The notes under the pieces are model-generated. The model saw only the letters and a program-made list of their open reading frames with translations. It was not told the origin of the DNA and did not search any database. DNA of 13,086 nt, from positions 1 through 13,086 of the forward strand of contig CAYGRM010000177.1 of the NCBI GenBank assembly GCA_964352225.1. The letters run 5' to 3'. The position numbers were made by a program, and so were the translations under genes. The DNA is from CAJQQY01 sp964352225. GTDB taxonomy: Bacteria; Bacteroidota; Bacteroidia; Chitinophagales; Saprospiraceae. This document shows, in pieces, positions 7,522 to 13,086 of the stretch. Positions within the stretch are counted from its first letter, which is position 1. Every line of letters starts with the position of its first letter.

Positions 7522-9765
7522 TTAACTTAAAAAAAGCTTACTCACTTCGGCAGTATTCAATGCCCAATCCATATCGTAAACCTCATCTGCATAAGCTGCG
7601 TCTTCGATAATTTCTAAGCCTTGAACTCCTGCTTTTAATTCGAGCAATGTTCCGATTTTGAATTTAGCATCCAACTTTCTCAATAAAGTTTTGACATCAA
7701 TGGAGTTCAAGTTTTGAACCACTTGTCCACCAAAACTCATCTCTAACCAAACTACTTCTCGTCGGGCAATATCTAAAATTCCAAACACCATTCCTTTTGC
7801 CAAACTCTTTTTAATTCGCACTTGATGTTGAACTGCAGTTGGATCATACGCCACTCCTTTTCTAGAAATTTTCATGGGCGATTTGCTATTCATCCATCCA
7901 ACTACTAAGTTTGGAGAAAGCTCTCCACGAATGTAAGCATTGCATGTGAAACTCACGTATTCAGCACCTCGATTAGCCAACTCCTTCAAGTCGATGTCGA
8001 TATATTCGGCCGTTCCCACTTGGTGTGGAATCTTTTGAATATCTCCACTATGCTTACATCCTGGAATCACTAATTGAGAGTACGAACAAAATTCAGTTTT
8101 ATCTTCATAAGCAACTTTGCAACTCAAATCCATATCCAAATGCTGAGCAGGAAGTCCTTCACCCCATTGCAAAAACAATCGAACAGTATCGCCTTCCACC
8201 GGGAACCGAGTTCCCATTAAAGCGCCTGGCAAGTCTTGAGTAGTTTCACTTCTATCTCCAATTGCGATGGGGATATTTTTCAATCCTTCGTCAATGAAAA
8301 TAGTTTGGTTAGTGTTTTTTTCCTCTGCAAACTTTTTCATAATGATATCCAAACTCAAATCTTGAATCATGGATTGCATGGTCACTAATTCGTCATTGGC
8401 ATAAAAATTCAACATTTTGTTGGCAGGAATTTTTTTTGAAACTCCACCAAGTGGTTTGACACTTCGCATGGCATTTTTATCAAAATAAACTTCCGCATAC
8501 ATGTTCAAAGTAAAAATCAAACGAGCTGGAACTTGATCCATCACTTCTCGAAATTGTTGGATGGTAATGTCTTTTCCAAACCACAACATCGTCGAAAATA
8601 AAGATCGAGCAAATAAACCTGGTCGTTGTTTTAATAACTTAAAAGTATTTTTAGGATCACTTTTCAATTTAAAATGATGCACTTTTCCGTTCCACACTTC
8701 ATACTTTTTATGGTAAAATAAATCAAGCATTTCAGCCAAATTTCCATAACCTTTTCGCTTCGCAAATTCCGCCAATCGCAATGCCCGAATTACTCGAACC
8801 CACATACTTCTTTTGGGATGCATGATCTCGCATTGCTTTGCGATATCCATCTCCAAGTTATTTATCCAAGTTGCATACATACGACATTCGGCTCGGTTGA
8901 ATTTTAATTTCAACTCGTTCGTTTGACGTACTTTTTCTGTGGTCATGGCAAGTTCAGAACTGCCGAAAGCACGAGTATTTTTTGCTTTCCGAGAAGTAAT
9001 CACTTTTGGTTCAATGATTTGTAAAAAACCAGTATGCTTGTACCACAAGTATCTCAAAATATCATTTGGCGTTTTAAATAAATCACCTGCAACTGATAAT
9101 TTATTTCCTTCCACCAAGGCATCAATCAAGATCATCATGGTTTCTTTAATACCGATTTTGATATCTTTTGGCACTTCAAAATTCTCCACTAAAATTTTCA
9201 AACTCTCCACTTGAGTAGCATCCAAAGCAACTGGTGATTCTAACAAGTCCAATAAATATTTTTGCAAATCAGCCTTCGTCCACAACTCAAGAACCTTGAG
9301 TTTATTGACATTTGGTTGATATTCTAATTCTCCAAAAGTAAAAGGCGTACCACAAAATGGGCAACCATTGTATCGTTCAATTGGGAAAGTATTATCAGGA
9401 ATTAAGTGACCACATGGTAAAGTCGTTCCTTTTTTGGATTGGAAAACATTGGCAAAAAAGGTAATCACATGATCCACGATTGACTCATCAGTTGGGATAT
9501 CCCATTGCTTCACCAAAGGTGTCCAATTTTTATTTACACCAGTAACTTCTTGCAACGTTTCGAAAATTTTCAATTTGGATTTTGGAGAAATTCCATTGAT
9601 TGCATGGAGTAAATTTTCGGAAAATGAAAACCCAAGGCGTGCACAATTAGCCATCAAAACGCTTGTAGTTTCATTGATTTCTGATGTTGACTTATTTGCT
9701 ACCCATTCCTTAGGAATGAAAATAGCTTTTTGTCGGATGGCGATTTTTAACAAATCTGTTTTCAT
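7522..9765 (-). CDS. RING-like/TerD-like domain protein of the RNA-repair locus
   Basis: This encodes a 747-aa cytoplasmic protein. A RING-like zinc knuckle lies at about residues 118-138 (LPCGH ... CPFC: Cys118, His120, Cys135, Cys138). A long helical region at about 160-500 (for example RSMWVRVIRALRLAEFAKRKGYGNLAEMLDLFY and LLKQRPGLFARSLFSTML) looks like HEAT-type repeats. From about 519 the sequence resembles a TerD domain (VRLFLQWGEG, DMDLSC, HSGDI ... EYIDIDLKEL). The architecture fits the family I recall as MXAN_6230/SCO0854 RING-domain proteins, although I cannot confirm this by search. It is the last gene on the strand carrying rtcB and the Y-RNA-like cluster; element B lies in its leader with a T9 tract 17 bases upstream of the ATG. 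I infer, without proof, that it binds these RNAs in place of a Ro/TROVE protein. Biochemical activity is unknown. Confidence 0.82.
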   Translation of the reverse strand: MKTDLLKIAIRQKAIFIPKEWVANKSTSEINETTSVLMANCARLGFSFSENLLHAINGISPKSKLKIFETLQEVTGVNKNWTPLVKQWDIPTDESIVDHVITFFANVFQSKKGTTLPCGHLIPDNTFPIERYNGCPFCGTPFTFGELEYQPNVNKLKVLELWTKADLQKYLLDLLESPVALDATQVESLKILVENFEVPKDIKIGIKETMMILIDALVEGNKLSVAGDLFKTPNDILRYLWYKHTGFLQIIEPKVITSRKAKNTRAFGSSELAMTTEKVRQTNELKLKFNRAECRMYATWINNLEMDIAKQCEIMHPKRSMWVRVIRALRLAEFAKRKGYGNLAEMLDLFYHKKYEVWNGKVHHFKLKSDPKNTFKLLKQRPGLFARSLFSTMLWFGKDITIQQFREVMDQVPARLIFTLNMYAEVYFDKNAMRSVKPLGGVSKKIPANKMLNFYANDELVTMQSMIQDLSLDIIMKKFAEEKNTNQTIFIDEGLKNIPIAIGDRSETTQDLPGALMGTRFPVEGDTVRLFLQWGEGLPAQHLDMDLSCKVAYEDKTEFCSYSQLVIPGCKHSGDIQKIPHQVGTAEYIDIDLKELANRGAEYVSFTCNAYIRGELSPNLVVGWMNSKSPMKISRKGVAYDPTAVQHQVRIKKSLAKGMVFGILDIARREVVWLEMSFGGQVVQNLNSIDVKTLLRKLDAKFKIGTLLELKAGVQGLEIIEDAAYADEVYDMDWALNTAEVSKLFLS

Positions 9766-9790
9766 AATTTTAAGTTTTATTAAGTAAAAA

Positions 9791-9874
9791 AAAATCAGGT
9801 AATGATGCTTCTAATTCAAAGTAACAGTTTGGTGGGCATAAGCCCAGAAGTAAGAAGCACTTGACCTTAATTTT
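9791..9874 (-). ncRNA. Y-RNA-like element B (leader of the RING/TerD gene)
   Basis: On the minus strand GGTCAA (9861-9866) and ATTACC (9798-9803) face each other in a stem. The outer pairs are AGGT/ACCT plus an interrupted A/T helix. A perfect 7-bp inner stem TGCTTCT/AGAAGCA is followed, as in E, D and A, by TACTTC. The loop contains a small hairpin GGGC-TTAT-GCCC. The outer 3' arm ends in a run of nine T, so the fold resembles an intrinsic terminator. It abuts element A directly and lies about 25 bases upstream of the RING/TerD start codon. It may be an independent RNA or a leader attenuator. Naming it Y-RNA-like rests on the shared motif and my memory of the Ro-binding stem. Confidence 0.62.
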
Positions 9875-9968
9875 AAATGGTAATTCATCATTTTTTTTTA
9901 CCAACAGACTCTCTTTCGAGAGTTCAGGATTCGAACCTGAGATAGAAGTAAAATGATGTTGACCTTTT
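9875..9968 (-). ncRNA. YrlA-like Y RNA element A with tRNA-mimic head
   Basis: On the minus strand GGTCAA (9959-9964) and ATTACC (9879-9884) bracket a perfect 9-bp inner stem (CATCATTTT/AAAATGATG) followed by ACTTC. The distal part reproduces tRNA parts in permuted order. A canonical T-arm (TCAGG-TTCGAAT-CCTGA) is followed with no gap by a 6-bp stem closed by GAAA (ACTCTC-GAAA-GAGAGT), which stands for the acceptor. Then come two bases and a D-loop-like GTTGGTA. A Y-type stem joined to a tRNA mimic with T-loop, D-loop and closed acceptor is the published design of bacterial YrlA RNAs (Wolin group). No D-stem is seen. This is the clearest Y RNA of the cluster. Confidence 0.75.
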
Positions 9969-9972
9969 TTTG

Positions 9973-10127
9973 GGAATATCGAACAAGGAACAAGGAATAA
10001 GGATTTGAGAAGTTTGACGATACTTCTCATAGAAGCAGACAAAACTAACATCGTCAAACTTCTCAAATCCTTAGCGAAGCGTTCTTAAATCGATATTCGA
10101 TATTCGATATTCGATATTCGATATTCC
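9973..10127. repeat. REP/MITE-like palindromic element
   Basis: The element is bounded by inverted GGAATATCG (9973-9981) and CGATATTCC (10119-10127). Inside is a perfect 24-bp inverted repeat (9998-10021 with 10050-10073, starting TAAGGATTTGAGAAG) around a 28-nt loop. The left flank has AACAAGGAACAAGGAATA, and the right flank five tandem copies of CGATATT (10091-10125). Such interspersed palindromic elements are common in Bacteroidota genomes and may be non-autonomous mobile DNA. It lies exactly between elements C and A without breaking either. Confidence 0.7.
10091..10125. repeat. Five tandem CGATATT heptamers
   Basis: Five perfect 7-bp units run end to end and form the right part of the REP-like element. 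Copy number in such tracts often varies by slippage. Confidence 0.85.
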
Positions 10128-10131
10128 TTTT

Positions 10132-10286
10132 GGGAGACAGGTGGGATTCGAACCCACGACCCTATGATCCAAATAAGTTGAAGGATGTTTAAATTGACCC
10201 TTGTTCTTTTCTACAGATGCAAAATTGAGTTGAAAGGTAATCAGCAAACAATAAGCATATGCTCTACCAACTGAGCTACTGTCTCC
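10132..10286 (-). ncRNA. Element C: tRNA with a permuted Y-RNA stem in place of its anticodon arm
   Basis: On the minus strand this reads as a tRNA split by an insert. GGAGACAG pairs perfectly with CTGTCTCC, an 8-bp acceptor (7 bp plus a longer linker is possible). The D-arm is GCTC-AGTTGGTA-GAGC and the T-arm GTGGG-TTCGAAT-CCCAC, with variable loop GGGTC. The anticodon stem is reduced to TATG/CATA and there is no ordinary loop or anticodon. Instead about 90 nt carry TGTTT, ATTACC (10236-10241), a 36-nt loop, GGTCAA (10194-10199), AAACA and TCCTTC. TGTTT pairs with AAACA, and ACCTTT with AAGGGT. The hexamers come in the opposite order from elements A, B, D and E. CCA is not encoded (C-A-A-A follows). 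It starts 6 nt after element D, so processing from a common transcript is likely. A decayed tRNA or a spliced tRNA is less likely (see findings). Confidence 0.75.
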
Positions 10287-10292
10287 ATGAAA

Positions 10293-10362
10293 AAATCAGG
10301 TAATTGAATAAGTAATAACGTGGTAAAGTTGGTGGTGAAGTAACTTACCCTTGACCTGATTT
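10293..10362 (-). ncRNA. Y-RNA-like element D
   Basis: This 70-nt hairpin has a perfect 9-bp outer stem (AAATCAGGT/ACCTGATTT) with GGTCAA (10351-10356) and ATTACC (10299-10304), and an inner stem TAAGT/ACTTA followed by TACTTC. The 5' side (GGTCAAGGGTAAGTTACTTC) resembles the 5' strand of metazoan Y RNAs as I remember it. A T6 run follows the outer stem on the minus strand and could end transcription. A good -7 promoter element lies just upstream. Confidence 0.68.
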
Positions 10363-10373
10363 CTTTTCTCTTA

Positions 10374-10381
10374 CAAAATTA
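10374..10381 (-). promoter_or_regulatory. Putative -7 promoter element for the D-C-A-B RNAs
   Basis: On the minus strand the sequence is TAATTTTG, an exact match to the Bacteroidota -7 consensus TAnnTTTG. It ends 11 bases before the outer stem of element D, placing a start at about the first base of the fold. No clear -33 TTG is found at the usual spacing; instead the CGCAA-N5-TTGCG repeat lies directly upstream, which suggests an activator-dependent promoter. Confidence 0.5.
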
Positions 10382-10389
10382 TTATGCTA

Positions 10390-10410
10390 GTGCGCAATAA
10401 TTTTGCGTAG
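10390..10410. promoter_or_regulatory. Operator-like inverted repeat upstream of element D
   Basis: CGCAA (10393-10397), a 5-bp spacer and TTGCGTAG (10403-10410) repeat the half-sites and spacing of the site in the rtcB/WYL promoter region. It lies between elements E and D, 12 bp upstream of the putative -7 box. The likely binder is the WYL regulator. Confidence 0.55.
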
Positions 10411-10428
10411 TTCATTTTTTCTTAAAAA

Positions 10429-10498
10429 ATAAGTAGGTAATGGAATAAGTTTTTACAATCCAAATGTTTTTGAAGTAACTTAATCTTGACCTACTTAT
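10429..10498 (-). ncRNA. Y-RNA-like element E (rtcB 3' end)
   Basis: This hairpin has a 10-bp outer stem (ATAAGTAGGT/ACCTACTTAT), GGTCAA (10486-10491), ATTACC (10436-10441) and an inner stem TAAGT/ACTTA followed by TACTTC. Its outer stem differs from that of D at three pairs with both partners changed, which supports selection for structure. It starts 10 bases after the rtcB stop and its 3' arm ends in T6, so it may also serve as the rtcB terminator or be cut from the rtcB mRNA. Confidence 0.68.
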
Positions 10499-10508
10499 CT
10501 TTTTTTAA

Positions 10509-10516
10509 CTACGCAA
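10509..10516. promoter_or_regulatory. Third CTACGCAA half-site at the rtcB stop
   Basis: CTACGCAA is an exact copy of the half-site in the rtcB/WYL operator and overlaps the last rtcB codons. TGCGCAA follows 6 bp later but in the same orientation, so the spacing and symmetry of the other two sites are not kept. It may be a weak or chance site. Confidence 0.3.
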
Positions 10517-11918
10517 TATTGCTGCGCAATACTTTCTTTTGCTCTCGTCGAACTTTCCATGGTGGATTCATTTTATAGTCTCCTGCCATGATCGAACCGT
10601 AAGGCATCACTTCATCAATCACTTTTCCTAATCCAAATTCATCCATTTGGTTTCTTACCGCAGATGCATTTTTATAAGCTGAAGGCAATTCTGTGATGTC
10701 AATTTCGTTGGAGAAAAATCTAACATCTAATCCTTGAGTTTCTTCTTCAAAAATTTCAAGAATTGATTTTTCTCCCTTTGATTTTCTGTGGTTAGATCTG
10801 CTCATATTTCTTCCTGCACCATGTGGTGCAAAGCCTAAATTAGTTGTAGTCGTTTCCCCTTCGACAATTAAAACTGGTTCTGCCATGTTCAATGGAATCA
10901 AACGAGGCCCAGTAATATCAGGCATAAACTTTTTATCCAAAGGAGTTGCACCTTTTGCGTGATAAAACAAATCCCCATCTTTGAAAACGAAGTTATGTTC
11001 ATTCCAAAATCTGTTTTCCATTTTTGCACCTGCTTTTTCGGCAGTTGCATTGTGGATGCAGATATGATTTTGTTTTGTCCATTTTCTGATAACCTGCAAG
11101 GCTTCCCAGTACTCTTGACCCTCTTCCGTTTCAAAGGGAATCCAGGCATTTTGTTTTAAAGTTTTAGGCGATAATTCTCTTCTAAATCGTTCCGCAATTT
11201 TCATTGCTCTCTTAAAAAGCATAGCTCCAACTCCTCTTGAACCGTGGTGAGTGATCATCATTGTATTGCCAGTTTTAGCAGATTTTCCCACAAACAAGAA
11301 GTGATTTCCATCTCCTTGAGTTCCCAAATGTTTTCTCGCCATTTGAATCATGTCCTTGTCATTCAACATTCTATTTTCTTCAAAAGCTTCCAATAATTCA
11401 GTTGGAAATCTGAATTGGTCATTTCTTTCTCTTCCACCTGGTCCAAAATGGGTCACCGAAAATGCCGCATCCAAAATTTCTTTTGGTTCAATTTTTCCAA
11501 AATCAGTCAACATCACCGAGCAACAAATATCAGCTGAATGCATGCCAGGGTGAATTGCATTTTTGGTAACAACGACTCCACCTACTGGAATAGTTCCCGC
11601 ACCAGTTGGACAAGCATCTGGCATAATTGCACCCGCAACCACAGTTGGAGTTTTCATCACTATATTCATGGTATTCAAAACTGAGCTGACATTTTCTTCC
11701 TCTAATTCATTTTCAGCTCTGATATTTTTTGCAAAAGGAATTGGTTTAGCATGCAATTCTAACTCAGGTTCGCGTCTGAATGGTTCCAAGTATTCCAACA
11801 TAGCTTTACCTTCTAATTGATTTTCATTGATATGTGCAATCGCAGTTTTAAACCATTTCCCTGGAATAAATCCTAAGTCAATTAAGGTGTTTCCGTTGAT
11901 TTTTAATGTCTTTTTCAT
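10509..11918 (-). CDS. rtcB: RtcB-family RNA ligase
   Basis: This encodes a 469-aa RtcB-type 3'-phosphate/5'-OH RNA ligase. It uses GTP and divalent metal (typically manganese) to rejoin RNAs cut by ribotoxins or tRNA-cleaving nucleases. All active-site landmarks are visible: ADICC (Asp130, Cys133), GDGNHF (His206), HHGSRG (His224), FYHAKGATP (His320) and APHGAGRNMSR (His366, the expected guanylylated histidine). The length is near that of the longer RtcB clade; E. coli RtcB is ~408 aa. No archease or RtcA gene is seen here. The gene diverges from the WYL regulator across 115 bp holding an operator-like repeat, and is followed by Y-RNA-like element E 10 bases after its stop. Context suggests induced RNA repair rather than housekeeping tRNA splicing. 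Confidence 0.96.
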   Translation of the reverse strand: MKKTLKINGNTLIDLGFIPGKWFKTAIAHINENQLEGKAMLEYLEPFRREPELELHAKPIPFAKNIRAENELEEENVSSVLNTMNIVMKTPTVVAGAIMPDACPTGAGTIPVGGVVVTKNAIHPGMHSADICCSVMLTDFGKIEPKEILDAAFSVTHFGPGGRERNDQFRFPTELLEAFEENRMLNDKDMIQMARKHLGTQGDGNHFLFVGKSAKTGNTMMITHHGSRGVGAMLFKRAMKIAERFRRELSPKTLKQNAWIPFETEEGQEYWEALQVIRKWTKQNHICIHNATAEKAGAKMENRFWNEHNFVFKDGDLFYHAKGATPLDKKFMPDITGPRLIPLNMAEPVLIVEGETTTTNLGFAPHGAGRNMSRSNHRKSKGEKSILEIFEEETQGLDVRFFSNEIDITELPSAYKNASAVRNQMDEFGLGKVIDEVMPYGSIMAGDYKMNPPWKVRREQKKVLRSNIA

Positions 11919-12033
11919 TTTTATAATTTTTATTTCGTTTGTTATTTCTTATTGACAATACAAAGATGAAACTCATCTACGCAATCTTTTTGCGTAGTCA
12001 AAAAAATATTTTATTTTTATAAAAAATAATCTG
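11919..12033. promoter_or_regulatory. Divergent rtcB/WYL control region with operator-like repeat
   Basis: The spacer contains a perfect inverted repeat at 11977-11997: CTACGCAA, TCTTT, TTGCGTAG (8-bp arms, 5-bp spacer). It lies 58 bp before the rtcB start and 36 bp before the WYL start. On the minus strand a TTGACT box precedes it and a TAGATG box follows, a weak -35/-10 pair with the repeat in between. Neither promoter matches the Bacteroidota consensus well. The nearest candidate binder is the adjacent WYL protein. Confidence 0.65.
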
Positions 12034-13044
12034 ATGGCACTCAATAAAAATGCACTTATCCGCTACAAAACCATTGATAAATGTTTACAAAATAGATATC
12101 GAAAATGGACACTAAATGATTTGATTGATGAATGTTCTGATGCTCTGTATGAGTATGAGAATAAAGACGTCAACGTTAGTAAGCGCAGTATTCAGTTGGA
12201 TATTCAAATGATGCGAAGCGATAAATTAGGATACAATGCGCCGATTGTAGTTTATGATCGGAAGTTTTATAAATACGAGGATGAAAATTATTCGATCACG
12301 AATATTCCTTTGACGGAACATGATATGAGTATATTATCGGAGACGGTGGAGATGCTAAAACAGTTTAAAGATTTCTCATTATTTTCAGAACTAGGAGGGA
12401 TTATTCAAAAATTGGAGGATAAAGTTTACACAGAAAAAACGCACCAATCCTCCATTATTCATTTGGACAAAAATGAGAATTTAAAAGGTTTAGAACATTT
12501 AGATGTTTTGTACCAAGCGGTTTTAAAGAAAATATGTTTGAAAATAAACTACAAATCATTCAAAGCGAGAGATGCCTCAGAGATTATTTTACATCCATAT
12601 ATTTTGAAGGAATTTAATAATCGGTGGTTTTTGGTTGGGAAAAAAAATAGGGAGCAGCAGTTGTTGACCCTAGCCTTGGATCGAATTGAAAAAGTTGATT
12701 TAGATTTGAAAACCAAATATATTCAAGGGAAATTTGATGGAGATGATTATTATAAAAATACAATTGGTGTAACGGTCTTAAATGACGAACAATGCAAAGA
12801 AGTGGTTTTGGAAATTGATCGGACGAATGCACCTTATGTGATCACCAAACCATTGCATCATACTCAAGAGATTTTGGAAAAATTGCCTAACGGAGGAGTT
12901 CGAGTTCAAATAAAAGTACACCTTAATTTTGAATTGGAAAGATTGATTTTAGGTTTTGGGAACTCGATTCAAGTAATTTCTCCCAGAGTTTTAAGGAATA
13001 AAATAATTAAAAAATTAAAAGGAGCATTGAATCGATATGAATAA
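12034..13044 (+). CDS. WYL-domain transcriptional regulator
   Basis: This encodes a 336-aa predicted DNA-binding regulator. An N-terminal winged-helix region covers about residues 1-85 (YKTIDKCLQNRYRKWTLNDLIDEC, then SKRSIQLDIQMMRSD). The WYL domain lies at about 155-225, with HPYILKEFNNRWFLVG holding the W-F-L version of the signature and LALDRIEKVDL closing it. A WCX-like C-terminal extension follows. WYL regulators are thought to sense nucleic-acid fragments or nucleotides and control defence and repair loci (for example CapW of CBASS and DriD). Divergence from rtcB and the shared inverted repeat make it the likely regulator of rtcB and of the RNA cluster. The ATG at 12034 gives the expected N-terminus. 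No gene is seen in the remaining 42 bp. Confidence 0.9.
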   Translation: MALNKNALIRYKTIDKCLQNRYRKWTLNDLIDECSDALYEYENKDVNVSKRSIQLDIQMMRSDKLGYNAPIVVYDRKFYKYEDENYSITNIPLTEHDMSILSETVEMLKQFKDFSLFSELGGIIQKLEDKVYTEKTHQSSIIHLDKNENLKGLEHLDVLYQAVLKKICLKINYKSFKARDASEIILHPYILKEFNNRWFLVGKKNREQQLLTLALDRIEKVDLDLKTKYIQGKFDGDDYYKNTIGVTVLNDEQCKEVVLEIDRTNAPYVITKPLHHTQEILEKLPNGGVRVQIKVHLNFELERLILGFGNSIQVISPRVLRNKIIKKLKGALNRYE

Positions 13045-13086
13045 AAAATGACGAATTAAATTATAGTTTTTTTATCTATCTTTATT

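Noticed and set aside
9901..9950. Element A as a degraded tRNA gene
   Set aside because: The T-arm is perfect and the acceptor is replaced by a clean GAAA-closed stem in permuted order, with a covarying outer stem. Decay would not produce this.
9770..10066. Open frame of 98 codons on the minus strand through the RNA cluster
   Set aside because: It runs across elements A and B and the REP-like palindrome, has no recognisable protein pattern, and the structured RNA signals explain the sequence better.
10091..10125. Possible CRISPR or iteron array
   Set aside because: The units are 7 bp, directly adjacent and without spacers; they form part of a REP-like element.
10132..10286. Element C as a tRNA gene with a self-splicing or BHB-type intron
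   Set aside because: The insert (~80-90 nt) is too small for a group I intron. No clear exon junction restores a 5-bp anticodon stem with a 7-nt loop (a C-T mismatch remains). The insert carries the same GGTCAA/ATTACC pair as its neighbours. RtcB next door keeps the splicing idea worth a test, but it is not preferred.
11563..11820. Plus-strand open frames inside rtcB
   Set aside because: They are antisense shadows of the well-conserved ligase gene.

Overview
The window looks like a low-GC member of the Bacteroidota. It carries a secreted protein with a type IX secretion (Por) C-terminal sorting domain, a FabG-like reductase, class C-type serine hydrolase and WYL regulator typical of that phylum, and a good match to the Bacteroidota -7 promoter element (TAnnTTTG). 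The genus cannot be read from the sequence.

Left part (1-3102): three tandem minus-strand paralogues encode small lysine-rich membrane proteins (16-537, 591-1088 and a frameshifted 1222-1721). A 417-bp spacer with a large palindrome follows, then a plus-strand coiled-coil protein (2139-2762). Next come a strong terminator and two minus-strand tRNA genes, Pro(GGG) and Val(GAC), separated by a terminator-like hairpin.

Middle part (3195-7515): an SDR oxidoreductase converges on a T9SS-sorted PKD protein. A gene-free stretch of about 500 bp follows, then an exported beta-lactamase-family hydrolase ending at a bidirectional terminator.

Right part (7522-13044), the most interesting: a putative RNA-repair/RNA-quality locus. 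A WYL regulator (plus) diverges from rtcB (minus) across a spacer holding a perfect 8+5+8 inverted repeat. Downstream of rtcB on the same strand is a 0.7-kb cluster of five structured noncoding elements (called E, D, C, A, B in transcription order). All contain the exact pair GGTCAA and ATTACC, flanked by covarying stems. This resembles the Ro60-binding stem of Y RNAs. B, D and E are simple hairpins. A adds a tRNA-like head (T-arm, GAAA-closed acceptor mimic, D-loop-like GTTGGTA), as in bacterial YrlA RNAs. C is a nearly complete tRNA whose anticodon arm is replaced by the same stem in permuted order, so A and C are circular permutations of one fold. The cluster runs straight into the leader of a 747-aa protein with a RING-like zinc knuckle, a helical middle and a TerD-like C-terminus.

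The working model, which is inference, is that the WYL regulator senses RNA damage and controls rtcB and the noncoding RNAs. The RING/TerD protein would take the role that the Ro/Rsr protein takes in Proteobacteria. A REP-like palindromic element lies between A and C.
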